The notes below the pieces were generated by a model. The model ran no database searches, had not been told where the DNA came from, and was given only the letters and a program-made list of their open reading frames with translations. A stretch of DNA of 64,000 bases from Bugulina stolonifera (Eukaryota > Bryozoa > Gymnolaemata > Cheilostomatida > Bugulidae), in NCBI GenBank assembly GCA_935421135.1, contig OW285195.1:1116001-1180000 (forward strand), written 5' to 3'. Every line of letters begins with the position of its first letter. Within the stretch, counting starts at the first letter, position 1. The position numbers and the translations under genes are program-made. Below are positions 1 to 11,870 of the stretch, piece by piece.

Positions 1-956
1 GAATCATGCAACTCATCAACTTCTTGAAGTCTCAATCCAGCCTAAGACACAGACAGCTGAGGATCTTTCTGAATGACACTAATGCAGAATATCAGGACCT
101 TCTCACCCATAACGATGTACGATGTCTTTCCAAAGGTAAAGCATTGGGAAGGTTTGGGACACTGAAGGACGATATCAAAGGTTTCATCAGTACCATAAAC
201 AGCAATGCTGCACGAAAACATTTGGACGACCTCAACTGTGATGATTTCATGGCAAGAGTGGCCTTTCTGACAGATATTTTCCACCACCTGAACCTCCACA
301 ATCTGAAACTGCAAGGTGATGAGTCGACTATTGTGGACATGTGGCAAGCTGTGCAGTCATTTAAATTGAAGCTACAGCTATTTCTCACTGACCTAAATGC
401 TGACATGGTTCATTTTCCGTATCTTGAAGCTTTTGGACAATCTTACGTGCTCCCACCAGAATTGTTTGAAGAGTTCAATGGTTTTCTGAGCTCTGTGATC
501 TTTGAGTACAATAGTCGGTTTTAGCAACTAGAGAACATTGATCATATTCTCAGATTGATTGAGAATCCGTGTGGTAGTGCTTCACCAAATAACCCTCTGG
601 AACAACAACTAAGCAAACTGCTTCCTAATGTATCTATTCCTAATTTACAACTAGAACTATGCGATATTAAAGTGCAAGCTAAAATTGATTCATATGTGCT
701 GTTTTATACCTCACCAGAAGCTTTCAAGAAGTACCCCACACTAACTCTGCTAGCATTAGCTGTATTGACAATCTTCCCCTCTACATACTCATGTGAAACT
801 CTGTTCTCTAAGATGAACTTCATCAAAAATGACTACCGTGCATCTCTTACAAATGAACATTTGTCTCAGCTGTTAAGAACTGCTAGCAATCGTGCTTCTG
901 AAGCACAGTACCAAGCTGTGATGGCGACAAAATCAGTCTTTCATGTATCCCACTGA
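1..956 (+). pseudogene. hAT transposase, C-terminal exon, copy 1 (window-truncated, nonsense mutation)
   Basis: This is the second exon of the hAT transposase described for copy 3. Only the part after the intron lies inside the window. An in-frame TAG at 522-524 replaces the lysine codon AAG found in copy 3, and the frame then stays open to the normal stop at 954-956. The part after the break holds the hAT C-terminal dimerisation region (motif CETLFSKMNFIKNDYRA). The same TAG is in copy 2, so the mutation is older than the duplication that separated copies 1 and 2. Confidence 0.85.
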
Positions 957-1199
957 CCTTTTGTATCTATTTTACTGTGTAACATTTCAAACTAAATATA
1001 ATGTAGTGAACAGAATTATAATTATTTTCCCTTTGATTCAGCGTAAATTAACTACATTATTGTATTTCACATAATACAACAGTTGGTTTTGATGATGTGG
1101 ACTAAAGAGATAAGAACACTTCTTTATACTGAGCTGAGCACTTGGCCCCTTGGAAATAGGTAAAAAAATTATTTTGGCCCTTTCACCAAAACATTTGGG

Positions 1200-1211
1200 C
1201 AGCCCTGATAT
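1200..1211 (+). repeat. Right terminus of the hAT element (copies at 1200, 5162, 9121)
   Basis: About 250 bp after the transposase stop the sequence GGGCAGCCCTG appears. Its reverse complement, CAGGGCTGCCC, has the form of a Charlie-type hAT terminal inverted repeat. The matching left terminus was not found between 2125 and 2934, so the left end is either diverged or was removed at the duplication junction. Confidence 0.5.
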
Positions 1212-1330
1212 ACAGATTTCCACTGGCAGAACGAGCTGTTTTGTTGGATGTGAGACTAATTATATACATTGTATAATATTGTATACAATGATTATATACA
1301 AAGTATTTAACAATTATGAATGGTTTGCAG

Positions 1331-1482
1331 GTAGAAACCAACTAATTGCCAAATATATCCAAAAAGAAACTGGTGCTGCTATAACTACCCACCAAATAAG
1401 CAGCCATTTACAAGTCCTCAAAAATAGGAGGCACACATGCAATCATGCAAACAGAGAAGGAGAAGAAGAAAATCCAGCTGGT
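1331..1482 (+). other. TEA/ATTS-domain-like exon, copy 1
   Basis: An open segment after the acceptor TTTGCAG (ending 1330) encodes GRNQLIAKYIQKETG followed by ISSHLQVLKNRR. This matches the second half of the TEA domain of TEAD/Scalloped transcription factors, including the conserved GRN.LIA.YI and SSH.QVL blocks of helices 2 and 3. A strong donor, GTAAGA, follows at 1483. No first half of the domain is visible upstream, so this is a captured exon or a gene fragment. Identical copies sit at about 5293-5444 and 9255-9406. It lies between the hAT right end and the second gene of the unit. Family identity rests on motif recognition only. Confidence 0.55.
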
Positions 1483-1582
1483 GTAAGATATTTACAATAA
1501 TTACTTACCTACTAACAGCTACAATGTAGGTGCTAGCTAGCAGATAGAAGGGTAAACCTTACTTACAAACTACTGTGTACAA

Positions 1583-2053
1583 ATGCTTTTTTCGACCAAT
1601 CAGAAGGGGGGATTTTGGGAACCAGATTGTTCATACCTGGATCCTGACTATGATGCTGAAAGAGATGTAAAAATTGAAAACTCTGATTCTGAAGCATCCA
1701 CTGCAGAAGAAATTCAACCCCAGTCAGTGAACACAAATGCATCATTGCAACAGACAGGCACATTTTCTCCTTCAGTTGTCACTTCTACGCCTCTCAATGA
1801 GCAGCAATCAAGTGATTCAAGAGTAACAACAAACAAGAGACTCTCACACAAGTGCATACGCAAACGTGATGAAAACAGCTGGAAGAGTAAAAAGAAGCCT
1901 TCGGAATACAACTCTGGACAGAAGTACATAGTTGAAGGTGTTGAAAAAGAAAGATCAGTCGGAGAGGGATGTGGATGTAAAAAACAAAGATGCAGTAGGC
2001 TACAATATCTGAAGAGCATCACCTGGCAATTCGCCAAAGTTTTTGGGAATTGA
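1583..2053 (+). pseudogene. N-terminal fragment of the ESHYCR-type multicopy protein, copy 1
   Basis: The open frame encodes an acidic, serine-rich start (KIENSDSEAS) and a basic block (KRDENSWKSKKKPSEYN). It resembles the N-terminus of a multicopy hypothetical protein family of insects and cnidarians, whose later part is recognisable in copy 3 (see 9501-10739). Here it is cut off near 2124 by the start of the next tandem unit. A 1-bp difference makes this copy read through to 2053, while copy 2 stops at 5988. The first 14 codons overlap a 45-bp motif shared with the Polinton terminal repeats (1575-1619). Confidence 0.55.
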
Positions 2054-2124
2054 AATCTGTCATATTAAGGCAAAACTACATTGTTCGTAGTGAAAAAAAG
2101 GTTAAGATAAAGCGAGCACTTTTG

Positions 2125-2934
2125 CAAAAATTATTCTAAAAATATAATGGCTGTGTTTTTCTGTAGTGTTACATAAGTATGAAACTGCCCATTGCTACCT
2201 CAACAAGCTGAGCAAAGCTTTTTATATATTAGCTATAAAGCACAGCATAGAGCTTTCTAATGGGTATAAATGCACCTAGACATTCAGTTTCCCATATTGT
2301 ATTAGCAGAACTTCTACTACATCCATGTAAGTCTATTACTGTAACTTCATTTTGTAAGTTGAATCATTATTACATGCAAATCGATAACTTACTTGTAATT
2401 TCTAGTTATTTTACATTTACTTGGAGAATATAAGTTAGATATTATACAAGTCATGTACATTGTAGGAACAAGCTTTTTATTCTTCCTGCCTCTCTAAATT
2501 GGTAATTGAAAAATATAAAACCCTATCTTACTCTCGATTGCATTGATAAACTTATGCCTGCATGAAAAAAAATTGCTACATAATATTATTACCAGAAAGT
2601 ATTACTCTTGGCAGACAGTGATCCTCTTCATAGATATTTTTAGTTGCACAAATCAATAAAAATATTTATTCAAAGATAAAAACTGCGGTTTTTATTTTGA
2701 CTTGCTAAATAACTTATTGCTACTACGAAGGATATTCTGTAAATAGTCTTAAAATCACACTCCAGCTTTTGGGAAGTAACCAATCATTGAAGTAACACCG
2801 GCTATATAACAATGTATTAGCAGTTAAGAGGCTCAGTGTACTGAGCTCACATTAGGGTGTTTTCACTCAGGCTTGCTGCTTGCATGTCAAGGTTGATTAA
2901 TATCTCGTGACTGAGCATCACTCGCGGCAGAACA
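2125..2934. other. AT-rich upstream region of hAT copy 2
   Basis: About 800 bp without a gene between the array junction and the transposase start. It contains TATA-like stretches (for example GGCTATATAACA at 2801-2812) about 125 bp before the ATG, which could serve as the hAT promoter. The same region precedes copy 3 (6087-6896). No terminal inverted repeat was found in it. Confidence 0.5.
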
Positions 2935-4918
2935 ATGGCATCTGCAAGTAAGCAAAGGAAAGTGGACAGAGAGAATAGAACTTTTAACCCTGAGTGGACT
3001 GAGCTCTTTGTCTTTGATCGTGACAGTACTGGCACTAAGCCAGTATGCCTGATATGCTTAGACAGCATTGCAGTTAATAAAACAGCTAATGTGAAAAGGC
3101 ATCATGTTACCAAGCATGCTGAGTTTATAAATAGCTATCCACTTGGAAGCCAAGCAAGGAAGGATAAGATTGTTAAACTAAAGGAAAGCAGAAGCAGGCA
3201 AATGACTGGAATAGCTAAATTCACTACAATAGAAAGAAAATCGACAGAAGCCAGCCTAAAAATCAGTGCAGTTTTAGCTAAAGTAATGGCTCCATATTCG
3301 TTTGGGACTGTTGTCAAAGAGTGCATAGAAATAGCAGCCAAAACTCTTGAGCCTCAAAACTTTTCCTTGCATCAAGCCATTGACTCTCTTCAGCTCTCTA
3401 GAAATACTGTTGCTTCACGTATAGGAGACATAGATGCTGTGTTGTTCAAAGATCTTATCAAGCAAGTGCAAGCATCAGATGGATTTTCTCTAGCACTGGA
3501 TGAGTCTACTGATAAGTGTGATGTAGCACAGCTAGCTGTATTTGTACGATTCTATAATAAGGATAATCATTCATTTGTGGAACAACTTTTGACCATCCTT
3601 CCCATGGAAGAGTATACTACTGGTGAAAGTATATACATGAAACTCACTGAGTTCCTGCTCAAGTATGAACTACCAATACAAAGCATTATATCTGTGGCCA
3701 CTGATGGTGCCCCTGTTATGTCTGGCTCTGTGAATGGATTAGTTGGAAGGCTTGGTAAAGACAATCCACAGATACTGTTTATTCACTGCATTATTCATCA
3801 AGCTGTGTTCTGTGCTAAACTTTCAGGTATGTACAAAATGTTCCTATGTTAGTGTTGTCTTTGTGCATTACTGGCCAGTGAATATGCAGTTATCATGTAC
3901 TTTAGCCATTTTCTGTGCACACTTATTTTTCATTGTAGGAGAATTTAGTCATACTATGACAAGAATCATGCAACTCATCAACTTCTTGAAGTCTCAATCC
4001 AGCCTAAGACACAGACAGCTGAGGATCTTTCTGAATGACACTAATGCAGAATATCAGGACCTTCTCACCCATAACGATGTACGATGTCTTTCCAAAGGTA
4101 AAGCATTGGGAAGGTTTGGGACACTGAAGGACGATATCAAAGGTTTCATCAGTACCATAAACAGCAATGCTGCACGAAAACATTTGGACGACCTCAACTG
4201 TGATGATTTCATGGCAAGAGTGGCCTTTCTGACAGATATTTTCCACCACCTGAACCTCCACAATCTGAAACTGCAAGGTGATGAGTCGACTATTGTGGAC
4301 ATGTGGCAAGCTGTGCAGTCATTTAAATTGAAGCTACAGCTATTTCTCACTGACCTAAATGCTGACATGGTTCATTTTCCGTATCTTGAAGCTTTTGGAC
4401 AATCTTACGTGCTCCCACCAGAATTGTTTGAAGAGTTCAATGGTTTTCTGAGCTCTGTGATCTTTGAGTACAATAGTCGGTTTTAGCAACTAGAGAACAT
4501 TGATCATATTCTCAGATTGATTGAGAATCCGTGTGGTAGTGCTTCACCAAATAACCCTCTGGAACAACAACTAAGCAAACTGCTTCCTAATGTATCTATT
4601 CCTAATTTACAACTAGAACTATGCGATATTAAAGTGCAAGCTAAAATTGATTCATATGTGCTGTTTTATACCTCACCAGAAGCTTTCAAGAAGTACCCCA
4701 CACTAACTCTGCTAGCATTAGCTGTATTGACAATCTTCCCCTCTACATACTCATGTGAAACTCTGTTCTCTAAGATGAACTTCATCAAAAATGACTACCG
4801 TGCATCTCTTACAAATGAACATTTGTCTCAGCTGTTAAGAACTGCTAGCAATCGTGCTTCTGAAGCACAGTACCAAGCTGTGATGGCGACAAAATCAGTC
4901 TTTCATGTATCCCACTGA
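2935..4918 (+). pseudogene. BED-finger hAT transposase, copy 2, two exons with nonsense mutation
   Basis: Exon 1 is 2935-3826 and exon 2 is 3939-4918. They are separated by a 112-bp GT-AG intron (3827-3938) in phase 1. Exon 1 encodes a BED-like zinc finger (CLICLDS ... HHVTKH) and the hAT motif FSLALDEST. Exon 2 is interrupted by TAG at 4484-4486, where copy 3 has AAG, before the dimerisation region. Apart from this codon and a few substitutions the copy matches copy 3. A full-length protein is not expected; a C-terminally truncated one is possible. Confidence 0.85.
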
Positions 4919-5292
4919 CCTTTTGTATCTATTTTACTGTGTAACATTTCAAACTAAATATAATGTAGTGAACAGAATTATAATTATTTTCCCTTTGATT
5001 CAGCGTAAATTAAGTACATTGTTGTATTTCACATAATACAACAGTTGGTTTTGATGATGTGGACTAAAGAGATAAGAACACTTCTTTATACTGAGCTGAG
5101 CACTTGGCCCCTTGGAAATAGGTAAAAAAATTATTTTGGCCCTTTCACCAAAACATTTGGGCAGCCCTGATATACAGATTTCCACTGGCAGAACGAGCTG
5201 TTTTGTTGGATGTGAGACTAATTATATACATTGTATAATATTGTATACAATGATTATATACAAAGTATTTAACAATTATGAATGGTTTGCAG

Positions 5293-5444
5293 GTAGAAAC
5301 CAACTAATTGCCAAATATATCCAAAAAGAAACTGGTGCTGCTATAACTACCCACCAAATAAGCAGCCATTTACAAGTCCTCAAAAATAGGAGGCACACAT
5401 GCAATCATGCAAACAGAGAAGGAGAAGAAGAAAATCCAGCTGGT
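5293..5444 (+). other. TEA/ATTS-domain-like exon, copy 2
   Basis: Second copy of the TEA-like exon described at 1331, identical in the coding part and with the same acceptor and donor. It shows that the fragment is a fixed component of the repeat unit. Confidence 0.55.
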
Positions 5445-5544
5445 GTAAGATATTTACAATAATTACTTACCTACTAACAGCTACAATGTAGGTGCTAGCT
5501 AGCAGATAGAAGGGTAAACCTTACTTACAAACTACTGTGTACAA

Positions 5545-5988
5545 ATGCTTTTTTCGACCAATCAGAAGGGGGGATTTTGGGAACCAGATTGTTCATACCT
5601 GGATCCTGACTATGATGCTGAAAGAGATGTAAAAATTGAAAACTCTGATTCTGAAGCATCCACTGCAGAAGAAATTCAACCCCAGTCAGTGAACACAAAT
5701 GCATCATTGCAACAGACAGGCACATTTTCTCCTTCAGTTGTCACTTCTACGCCTCTCAATGAGCAGCAATCAAGTGATTCAAGAGTAACAACAAACAAGA
5801 GACTCTCACACAAGTGCATACGCAAACGTGATGAAAACAGCTGGAAGCGTAAAAAGAAGCCTTCGGAATACAACTCTGGACAGAAGTACATAGTTGAAGG
5901 TGTTGAAAAAGAAAGATCAGTCGGAGAGGGATGTGGATGTAAAAAACAAAGATGCAGTAGGCTACAATATCTGAAGAGCATCACCTAG
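5545..5988 (+). pseudogene. N-terminal fragment of the ESHYCR-type protein, copy 2
   Basis: Second copy of the acidic and basic N-terminal fragment. It ends at a TAG (5986-5988), where copy 1 has TGG. Like copy 1 it is truncated at the array junction near 6086. Confidence 0.5.
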
Positions 5989-6896
5989 CAATTCGCCAAA
6001 GTTTTTGGGAATTGAAATCTGTCATATTAAGGCAAAACTACATTGTTCGTAGTGAAAAAAAGGTTAAGATAAAGCGAGCACTTTTGCAAAAATTATTCTA
6101 AAAATATAATGGCTGTGTTTTTCTGTAGTGTTACATAAGTATGAAACTGCCCATTGCTACCTCAACAAGCTGAGCAAAGCTTTTTATATATTAGCTATAA
6201 AGCACAGCATAGAGCTTTCTAATGGGTATAAATGCACCTAGACATTCAGTTTCCCATATTGTATTAGCAGAACTTCTACTACATCCATGTAAGTCTATTA
6301 CTGTAACTTCATTTTGTAAGTTGAATCATTATTACATGCAAATCGATAACTTACTTGTAATTTCTAGTTATTTTACATTTACTTGGAGAATATAAGTTAG
6401 ATATTATACAAGTCATGTACATTGTAGGAACAAGCTTTTTATTCTTCCTGCCTCTCTAAATTGGTAATTGAAAAATATAAAACCCTATCTTACTCTCGAT
6501 TGCATTGATAAACTTATGCCTGCATGAAAAAAAATTGCTACATAATATTATTACCAGAAAGTATTACTCTTGGCAGACAGTGATCCTCTTCATAGATATT
6601 TTTAGTTGCACAAATCAATAAAAATATTTATTCAAAGATAAAAACTGCGGTTTTTATTTTGACTTGCTAAATAACTTATTGCTACTACGAAGGATATTCT
6701 GTTAATAGTCTTAAAATCACACTCCAGCTTTTGGGAAGTAACCAATCATTGAAGTAACACCGGCTATATAACAATGTATTAGCAGTTAAGAGGCTCAGTG
6801 TACTGAGCTCACATTAGGGTGTTTTCACTCAGGCTTGCTGCTTGCATGTCAAGGTTGATTAATATCTCGTGACTGAGCATCACTCGCGGCAGAACA

Positions 6897-8880
6897 ATGG
6901 CATCTGCAAGTAAGCAAAGGAAAGTGGACAGAGAGAATAGAACTTTTAACCCTGAGTGGACTGAGCTCTTTGTCTTTGATCGTGACAGTACTGGCACTAA
7001 GCCAGTATGCCTGATATGCTTAGACAGCATTGCAGTTAATAAAACAGCTAATGTGAAAAGGCATCATGTTACCAAGCATGCTGAGTTTATAAATAGCTAT
7101 CCACTTGGAAGCCAAGCAAGGAAGGACAAGATTGTTAAACTAAAGGAAAGCAGAAGCAGGCAAATGACTGGAATAGCTAAATTCACTACAATACAAAGAA
7201 AATCGACAGAAGCCAGCCTAAAAATCAGTGCAGTTTTAGCTAAAGTAATGGCTCCATATTCGTTTGGGACTGTTGTCAAAGAGTGCATAGAAATAGCAGC
7301 CAAAACTCTTGAGCCTCTAAACTTTTCCTTGCATCAAGCCATTGACTCTCTTCAGCTCTCTAGAAATACTGTTGCTTCACGTATAGGAGACATAGATGCT
7401 GTGTTGTTCAAAGATCTTATCAAGCAAGTGCAAGCATCAGATGGATTTTCTCTAGCACTGGATGAGTCTACTGATAAGTGTGATGTAGCACAGCTAGCTG
7501 TATTTGTACGATTCTATAATAAGGATAATCATTCATTTGTGGAACAACTTTTGACCATCCTTCCCATGGAAGAGTATACTACTGGTGAAAGTATATACAT
7601 GAAACTCACTGAGTTCCTGCTCAAGTATGAACTACCAATACAAAGCATTATATCTGTGGCCACTGATGGTGCCCCTGTTATGTCTGGCTCTGTGAATGGA
7701 TTAGTTGGAAGGCTTGGTAAAGACAATCCACAGATACTGTTTATTCACTGCATTATTCACCAAGCTGTGCTCTGTGCTAAACTTTCAGGTATGTACAAAA
7801 TGTTCCTATGTTAGTGTTGTCTTTGTGCATTACTGGCCAGTGGATATGCAGTTATCATGTACTTTAGCCATTTTCTGTGCACACTTATTTTTCATTGTAG
7901 GAGAATTTATTCATACTATGACAAGAATCATGCAACTCATCAACTTCTTGAAGTCTCAATCCAGCCTAAGACACAAACAGCTGAGGATCTTTCTGAATGA
8001 CACTAATGCAGAATATCAGGACCTTCTCACCCATAACGATGTACGATGGCTTTCCAAAGGTAAAGCATTGGGAAGGTTTGGGACACTGAAGGACGATATC
8101 AAAGGTTTCATCAGTACCATAAACAGCAATGCTGCACGAAAACATTTGGACGACCTCAACTGTGATGATTTCATGGCAAGAGTGGCCTTTCTGACAGATA
8201 TTTTCCACCACCTGAACCTCCACAATCTGAAACCGCAAGGTGATGAGTCGACTATTGTGGACATGTGGCAGGCTGTGCAGTCATTTAAATTGAAGCTACA
8301 GCTATTTCTCACTGACCTAAATGCTGACATGGTTCATTTTCCGCATCTTGAAGCTTTTGGACACTCTTACGTGCTCCCACCAGAATTGTTTGAAGAGTTC
8401 AATGGTTTTCTGAGCTCTGTGATCTTTGAGTACAATAGTTGGTTTAAGCAACTAGAGAACATTGATCATATTCTCAGATTGATTGAGAATCCGTGTGGTA
8501 GTGCTTCACCAAATAACCCTCTGGAACAACAACTAAGCAAACTGCTTCCTAATGTATCTATTCCTAATTTACAACTAGAACTATGCGATATTAAAGTGCA
8601 AGCTAAAATTGATTCATATGTGCTGTTTTATACCTCACCAGAAGCTTTCAAGAAGTACCCCACACTAACTCTGCTAGCATTAGCTGTATTGACAATCTTC
8701 CCCTTTACATACTCATGTGAAACTCTGTTCTCTAAGATGAACTTCATCAAAAATGACTACCGTGCATCTCTTACAAATGAACATTTGTCTCAGCTGTTAA
8801 GAACTGCTAGCAATCGTGCTTCTGAAGCACAGTACCAAGCTGTGATGGCGACAAAATCAGTCTTTCATGTATCCCACTGA
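6897..8880 (+). CDS. BED-finger hAT-family transposase, intact two-exon gene (copy 3)
   Basis: Exon 1 (6897-7788) and exon 2 (7901-8880) join in phase 1 across a 112-bp GT-AG intron to give 623 codons plus stop. Residues 38-61 form a BED-type finger with C38, C41, H56 and H61. The hAT catalytic core follows (LDESTDKCDVAQLAVFVRF near residue 195, ATDGAPVMSG near 260), and the C-terminal dimerisation region ends with CETLFSKMNFIKNDYRASL. The protein would bind the terminal repeats of hAT elements and cut and paste them in the nucleus. The start is the first ATG, just before the basic N-terminus. It is the only copy without the AAG-to-TAG change (AAG at about 8446), so it is the candidate active source. 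The gene lies inside the tandem array and its right terminus is at 9121-9131. Confidence 0.85.
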
Positions 8881-9254
8881 CCTTTTGTATCTATTTTACT
8901 GTGTAACATTTCAAACTAAATATAATGTAGTGAACAGAATTATAATTATTTTCCCTTTGATTCAGCGTAAATTAACTACATTATTGTATTTCACATAATA
9001 CAACAGTTGGTTTTGATGATGTGGACTAAAGAGATAAGAACACTTCTTTATACTGAGCTGAGCACTTGGCCCCTTGGAAATAGGTAAAAAAATTATTTTG
9101 GCCCTTTCACCAAAACATTTGGGCAGCCCTGATATACAGATTTCCACTGGCAGAACGAGCTGTTTTGTTGGATGTGAGACTAATTATATACATTGTATAA
9201 TATTGTATACAATGATTATATACAAAGTATTTAACAATTATGAATGGTTTGCAG

Positions 9255-9406
9255 GTAGAAACCAACTAATTGCCAAATATATCCAAAAAGAAACTGGTGC
9301 TGCTATAACTACCCACCAAATAAGCAGCCATTTACAAGTCCTCAAAAATAGGAGGCACACATGCAATCATGCAAACAGAGAAGGAGAAGAAGAAAATCCA
9401 GCTGGT
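9255..9406 (+). other. TEA/ATTS-domain-like exon, copy 3
   Basis: Third copy of the TEA-like exon, with the same acceptor and donor. In this unit the gene that follows continues beyond the array, so this copy shows the arrangement before duplication: hAT right end, TEA-like exon, then the ESHYCR-type gene. Confidence 0.55.
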
Positions 9407-9500
9407 GTAAGATATTTACAATAATTACTTACCTACTAACAGCTACGATGTAGGTGCTAGCTAGCAGATAGAAGGGTAAACCTTACTTACAAACTACTGT

Positions 9501-10739
9501 GTGCAAATGCTTTTTTCGACCAATCAGAAGGGGGGATTTTGGGAACCAGATTGTTCATACCTGGATCCTGACTATGATGCTGAAAGAGATGTAAAAATTG
9601 AAAACTCTGATTCTGAAGCACCCACTGCAGAAGAAATTCAACCCCAGTCAGTGAACACAAATGCATCATTGCAAGAGACAGGCACATTTTCTCCTTCAGT
9701 TGTCACTTCTACGCCTCTCAATGAGCAGCAATCAAGTGATTCAAGAGTAACAACAAACAAGAGACTCTCACGCAAGTGCATACGCAAACGTGATGAAAAC
9801 AGCTGGAAGCGTAAAAAGAAGCCTTCGGAATACAACTCTGGACAGAAGTACATAGTTGAAGGTGTTGAAAAAGAAAGATCAGTCGAGAGAGATGTGGATG
9901 TAAAAAACAAAGATGCAGTAGGCTACAATATCTGAAGAGCATCGCCTGGCAATTCGCCAAAGTTTTTGGGAATTGAAATCTGTCATATTAAGGCAAAACT
10001 ACATTGTTCGTAGTGAAAAAAAGGTTAAGAAAAAGCGAGCACTTTTGGAACATAACAAGGAAAGAGGTGACAACCTACACTACTTCCTGCGAACTGATGA
10101 CAACTCTGAAATTCAACTATGCAAAAAGTTTTTCCTTTCTACACTGTGCATAAGTGACAGAATGGTATGTTACAAATCTATCTAAGGCTGTAAATGGTGT
10201 TCGTTTAAAAGCAACACCGTCTGTTCCACATAACAAGTTCAGTGAAGAGGTAGTTGACAGTGTGCGCAAACATATAGACACCTTTCCTAAAGTAGAATCT
10301 CACTACTGTCGTAAAACCACAAAAAGAAAGTATTTAGAGGCAGGTCTGAATAAGACAAAGATGTATGAACTGTACAAAAACAGTGACTTCAGTCATGCAA
10401 GTCTGAAGCAAAGCTTCTAGGTAATATCTTTGACACAGAGTACAATCTTGGTTTTTATCAGCCTTCTGCTGGCATCTGTGATTTCTGTGCTCTCTATTCC
10501 AAAGCAGAAAAGCACTGCAATTCTGCTACTCCGCCAACAACTGTGCCAGATGATCTTCAGCAACAGAAGGTACAGCATGATCGCAGAAAGAAAATTGCTA
10601 GAACGGGAAAAGAAAAAGACGAACAGAGTACAGATTGTTTATCTATAACATTTGACCTGCAGCAAGTTCTCACATGCCCCGAATTACAAACACAAACTAA
10701 ATGTTTACAATTCAACATTTTACGAATTACAAAATAATG
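9501..10739 (+). pseudogene. ESHYCR-type multicopy protein, longest copy, broken by stops and frameshifts
   Basis: Successive open segments in different frames give the expected order of a known but functionally uncharacterised multicopy family of insects and cnidarians. The acidic N-terminus and RDENSWKRKKKP block are at 9501-9935. CKKFFLSTLCIS is at 9973-10185. VRKHIDTFPKVESHYCR with KYLEAGLNKTKMYELY is at 10154-10420. A cysteine and histidine segment (YQPSAGICDFCALY) with FDLQQVLTCPEL is at 10440-10739. Stops and frame changes at about 9935, 10185 and 10420 mean it is not an intact single-exon gene; some breaks could be introns. The family often behaves like a transposon-derived gene, but I do not know its reaction. 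Confidence 0.5.
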
Positions 10740-11870
10740 AGGGTTATTGTGCAAGGAAAGAAATATGACTTTTTTGACATTGAATTTAACATCAGCGAAC
10801 CAGAGACCGCTAATGCATATCTTAGCCCATGTAGACAGTTGTAGATTCCTGAGTACTAAAGTAAATCTAGATGCATTAACCTATCTTTCATTTATATGAT
10901 TCATCTGCCATGGCACACTACCTTCATCAGAGCATAAAGAGTGAGGGCAATGGTTTCTAATATGTCTAGGTACAGCCAGTGGGTCAGGCCTAAATCTTGA
11001 CGTAACACGAAGGAGTGAGGTGAGCTCTAAACTCTTAATTATTGTAACTTGGCAGGCCATTCTCTTATCATATTTTCTCTAGTTATGGCATAAGAAAACA
11101 TGATACCGTCATGCTGCCAGATGACTACCAAACAATACTATCAGACCATGGCAGCGTTCTCATCTAAGACACTGACTGGACAGCAAATGCGTACAAAACA
11201 GAGGTAAAGCGTTTTACAAAGGTCAACCGCTCGTTTAAAATATCAGAAGCCAGAGTTATTGAGCTGACTAAAGGGAAATTATCTATGAAGTCAAGCTACA
11301 CTGGGAACCTGACACAACACACCGCGTTAAATAGAGGGAAGTCATGGGTCAAATGCTATCCAAGATTCATCAAACAACTTTTAGTTAGAGTTAAGGTGAA
11401 ATTACAGTGTCATCTTGGATCCATATCATTTCACAAACATAATTTATCATTACAAATGGTGTCCCAACTTGCCCCACTTTCAGCGTCCCAACTTGCCCCA
11501 CACTCCCAATTTTTTGTAAAACACAATTTTTTATCAAGATTTTTGCCTCAAGCTAATTATAACTTTAGTTGTTCAAACTAGATGCTATAGAGTCTCTATC
11601 TGCAAATTTTTAAAACTATGGAGTCATTCTTTCATTAAAAAATTTAGAAACTCATCAAGAAAAAAAAATTTACTCAAACAAGCCAATATTATATTATTGT
11701 AAATTGCACAAAAAATATTTATTCAACTTAAAAGACAAAATAGTGGGTTATGTTTATTTATGTTGGTCTAACCTTTGGTCCATACCATAAAAATGCAATG
11801 GGTCTCATAATACCCGAAACAGCCCTGTCCCAACTTACCCGCGTCCCAACTTACTCCGCTCTTCCCTATT
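10740..11870. other. Non-coding stretch with short direct repeats
   Basis: No convincing gene. The phrase TCCCAACTTGCCCCA occurs twice at 11460-11500, and a diverged pair (CCCAACTTACCC, CCCAACTTACTCC) recurs at 11826-11860. This suggests the ends of a small non-autonomous element, but no target duplication was identified. Confidence 0.4.

Larger units (their letters stand above)
1..10047. repeat. Tandem array of 3962-bp units carrying hAT, TEA-like exon and a second gene start
   Basis: The sequence repeats with a period of 3962 bp (for example 6, 3968 and about 7930; 1583 and 5545). The first unit is cut by the window start. The second covers about 2125-6086 and the third about 6087-10047. 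Copies differ by scattered single bases only, such as C/G near 5015 and A/C near 1893. In copies 1 and 2 the second gene breaks off at the same point (after 2124 and 6086), where the next unit begins. In copy 3 that gene continues past 10047. The duplicated segment therefore starts upstream of the hAT gene and ends inside the second gene. Near-identity suggests a recent tandem duplication or continuing homogenisation; collapse or expansion by the assembler cannot be excluded. Confidence 0.9.
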
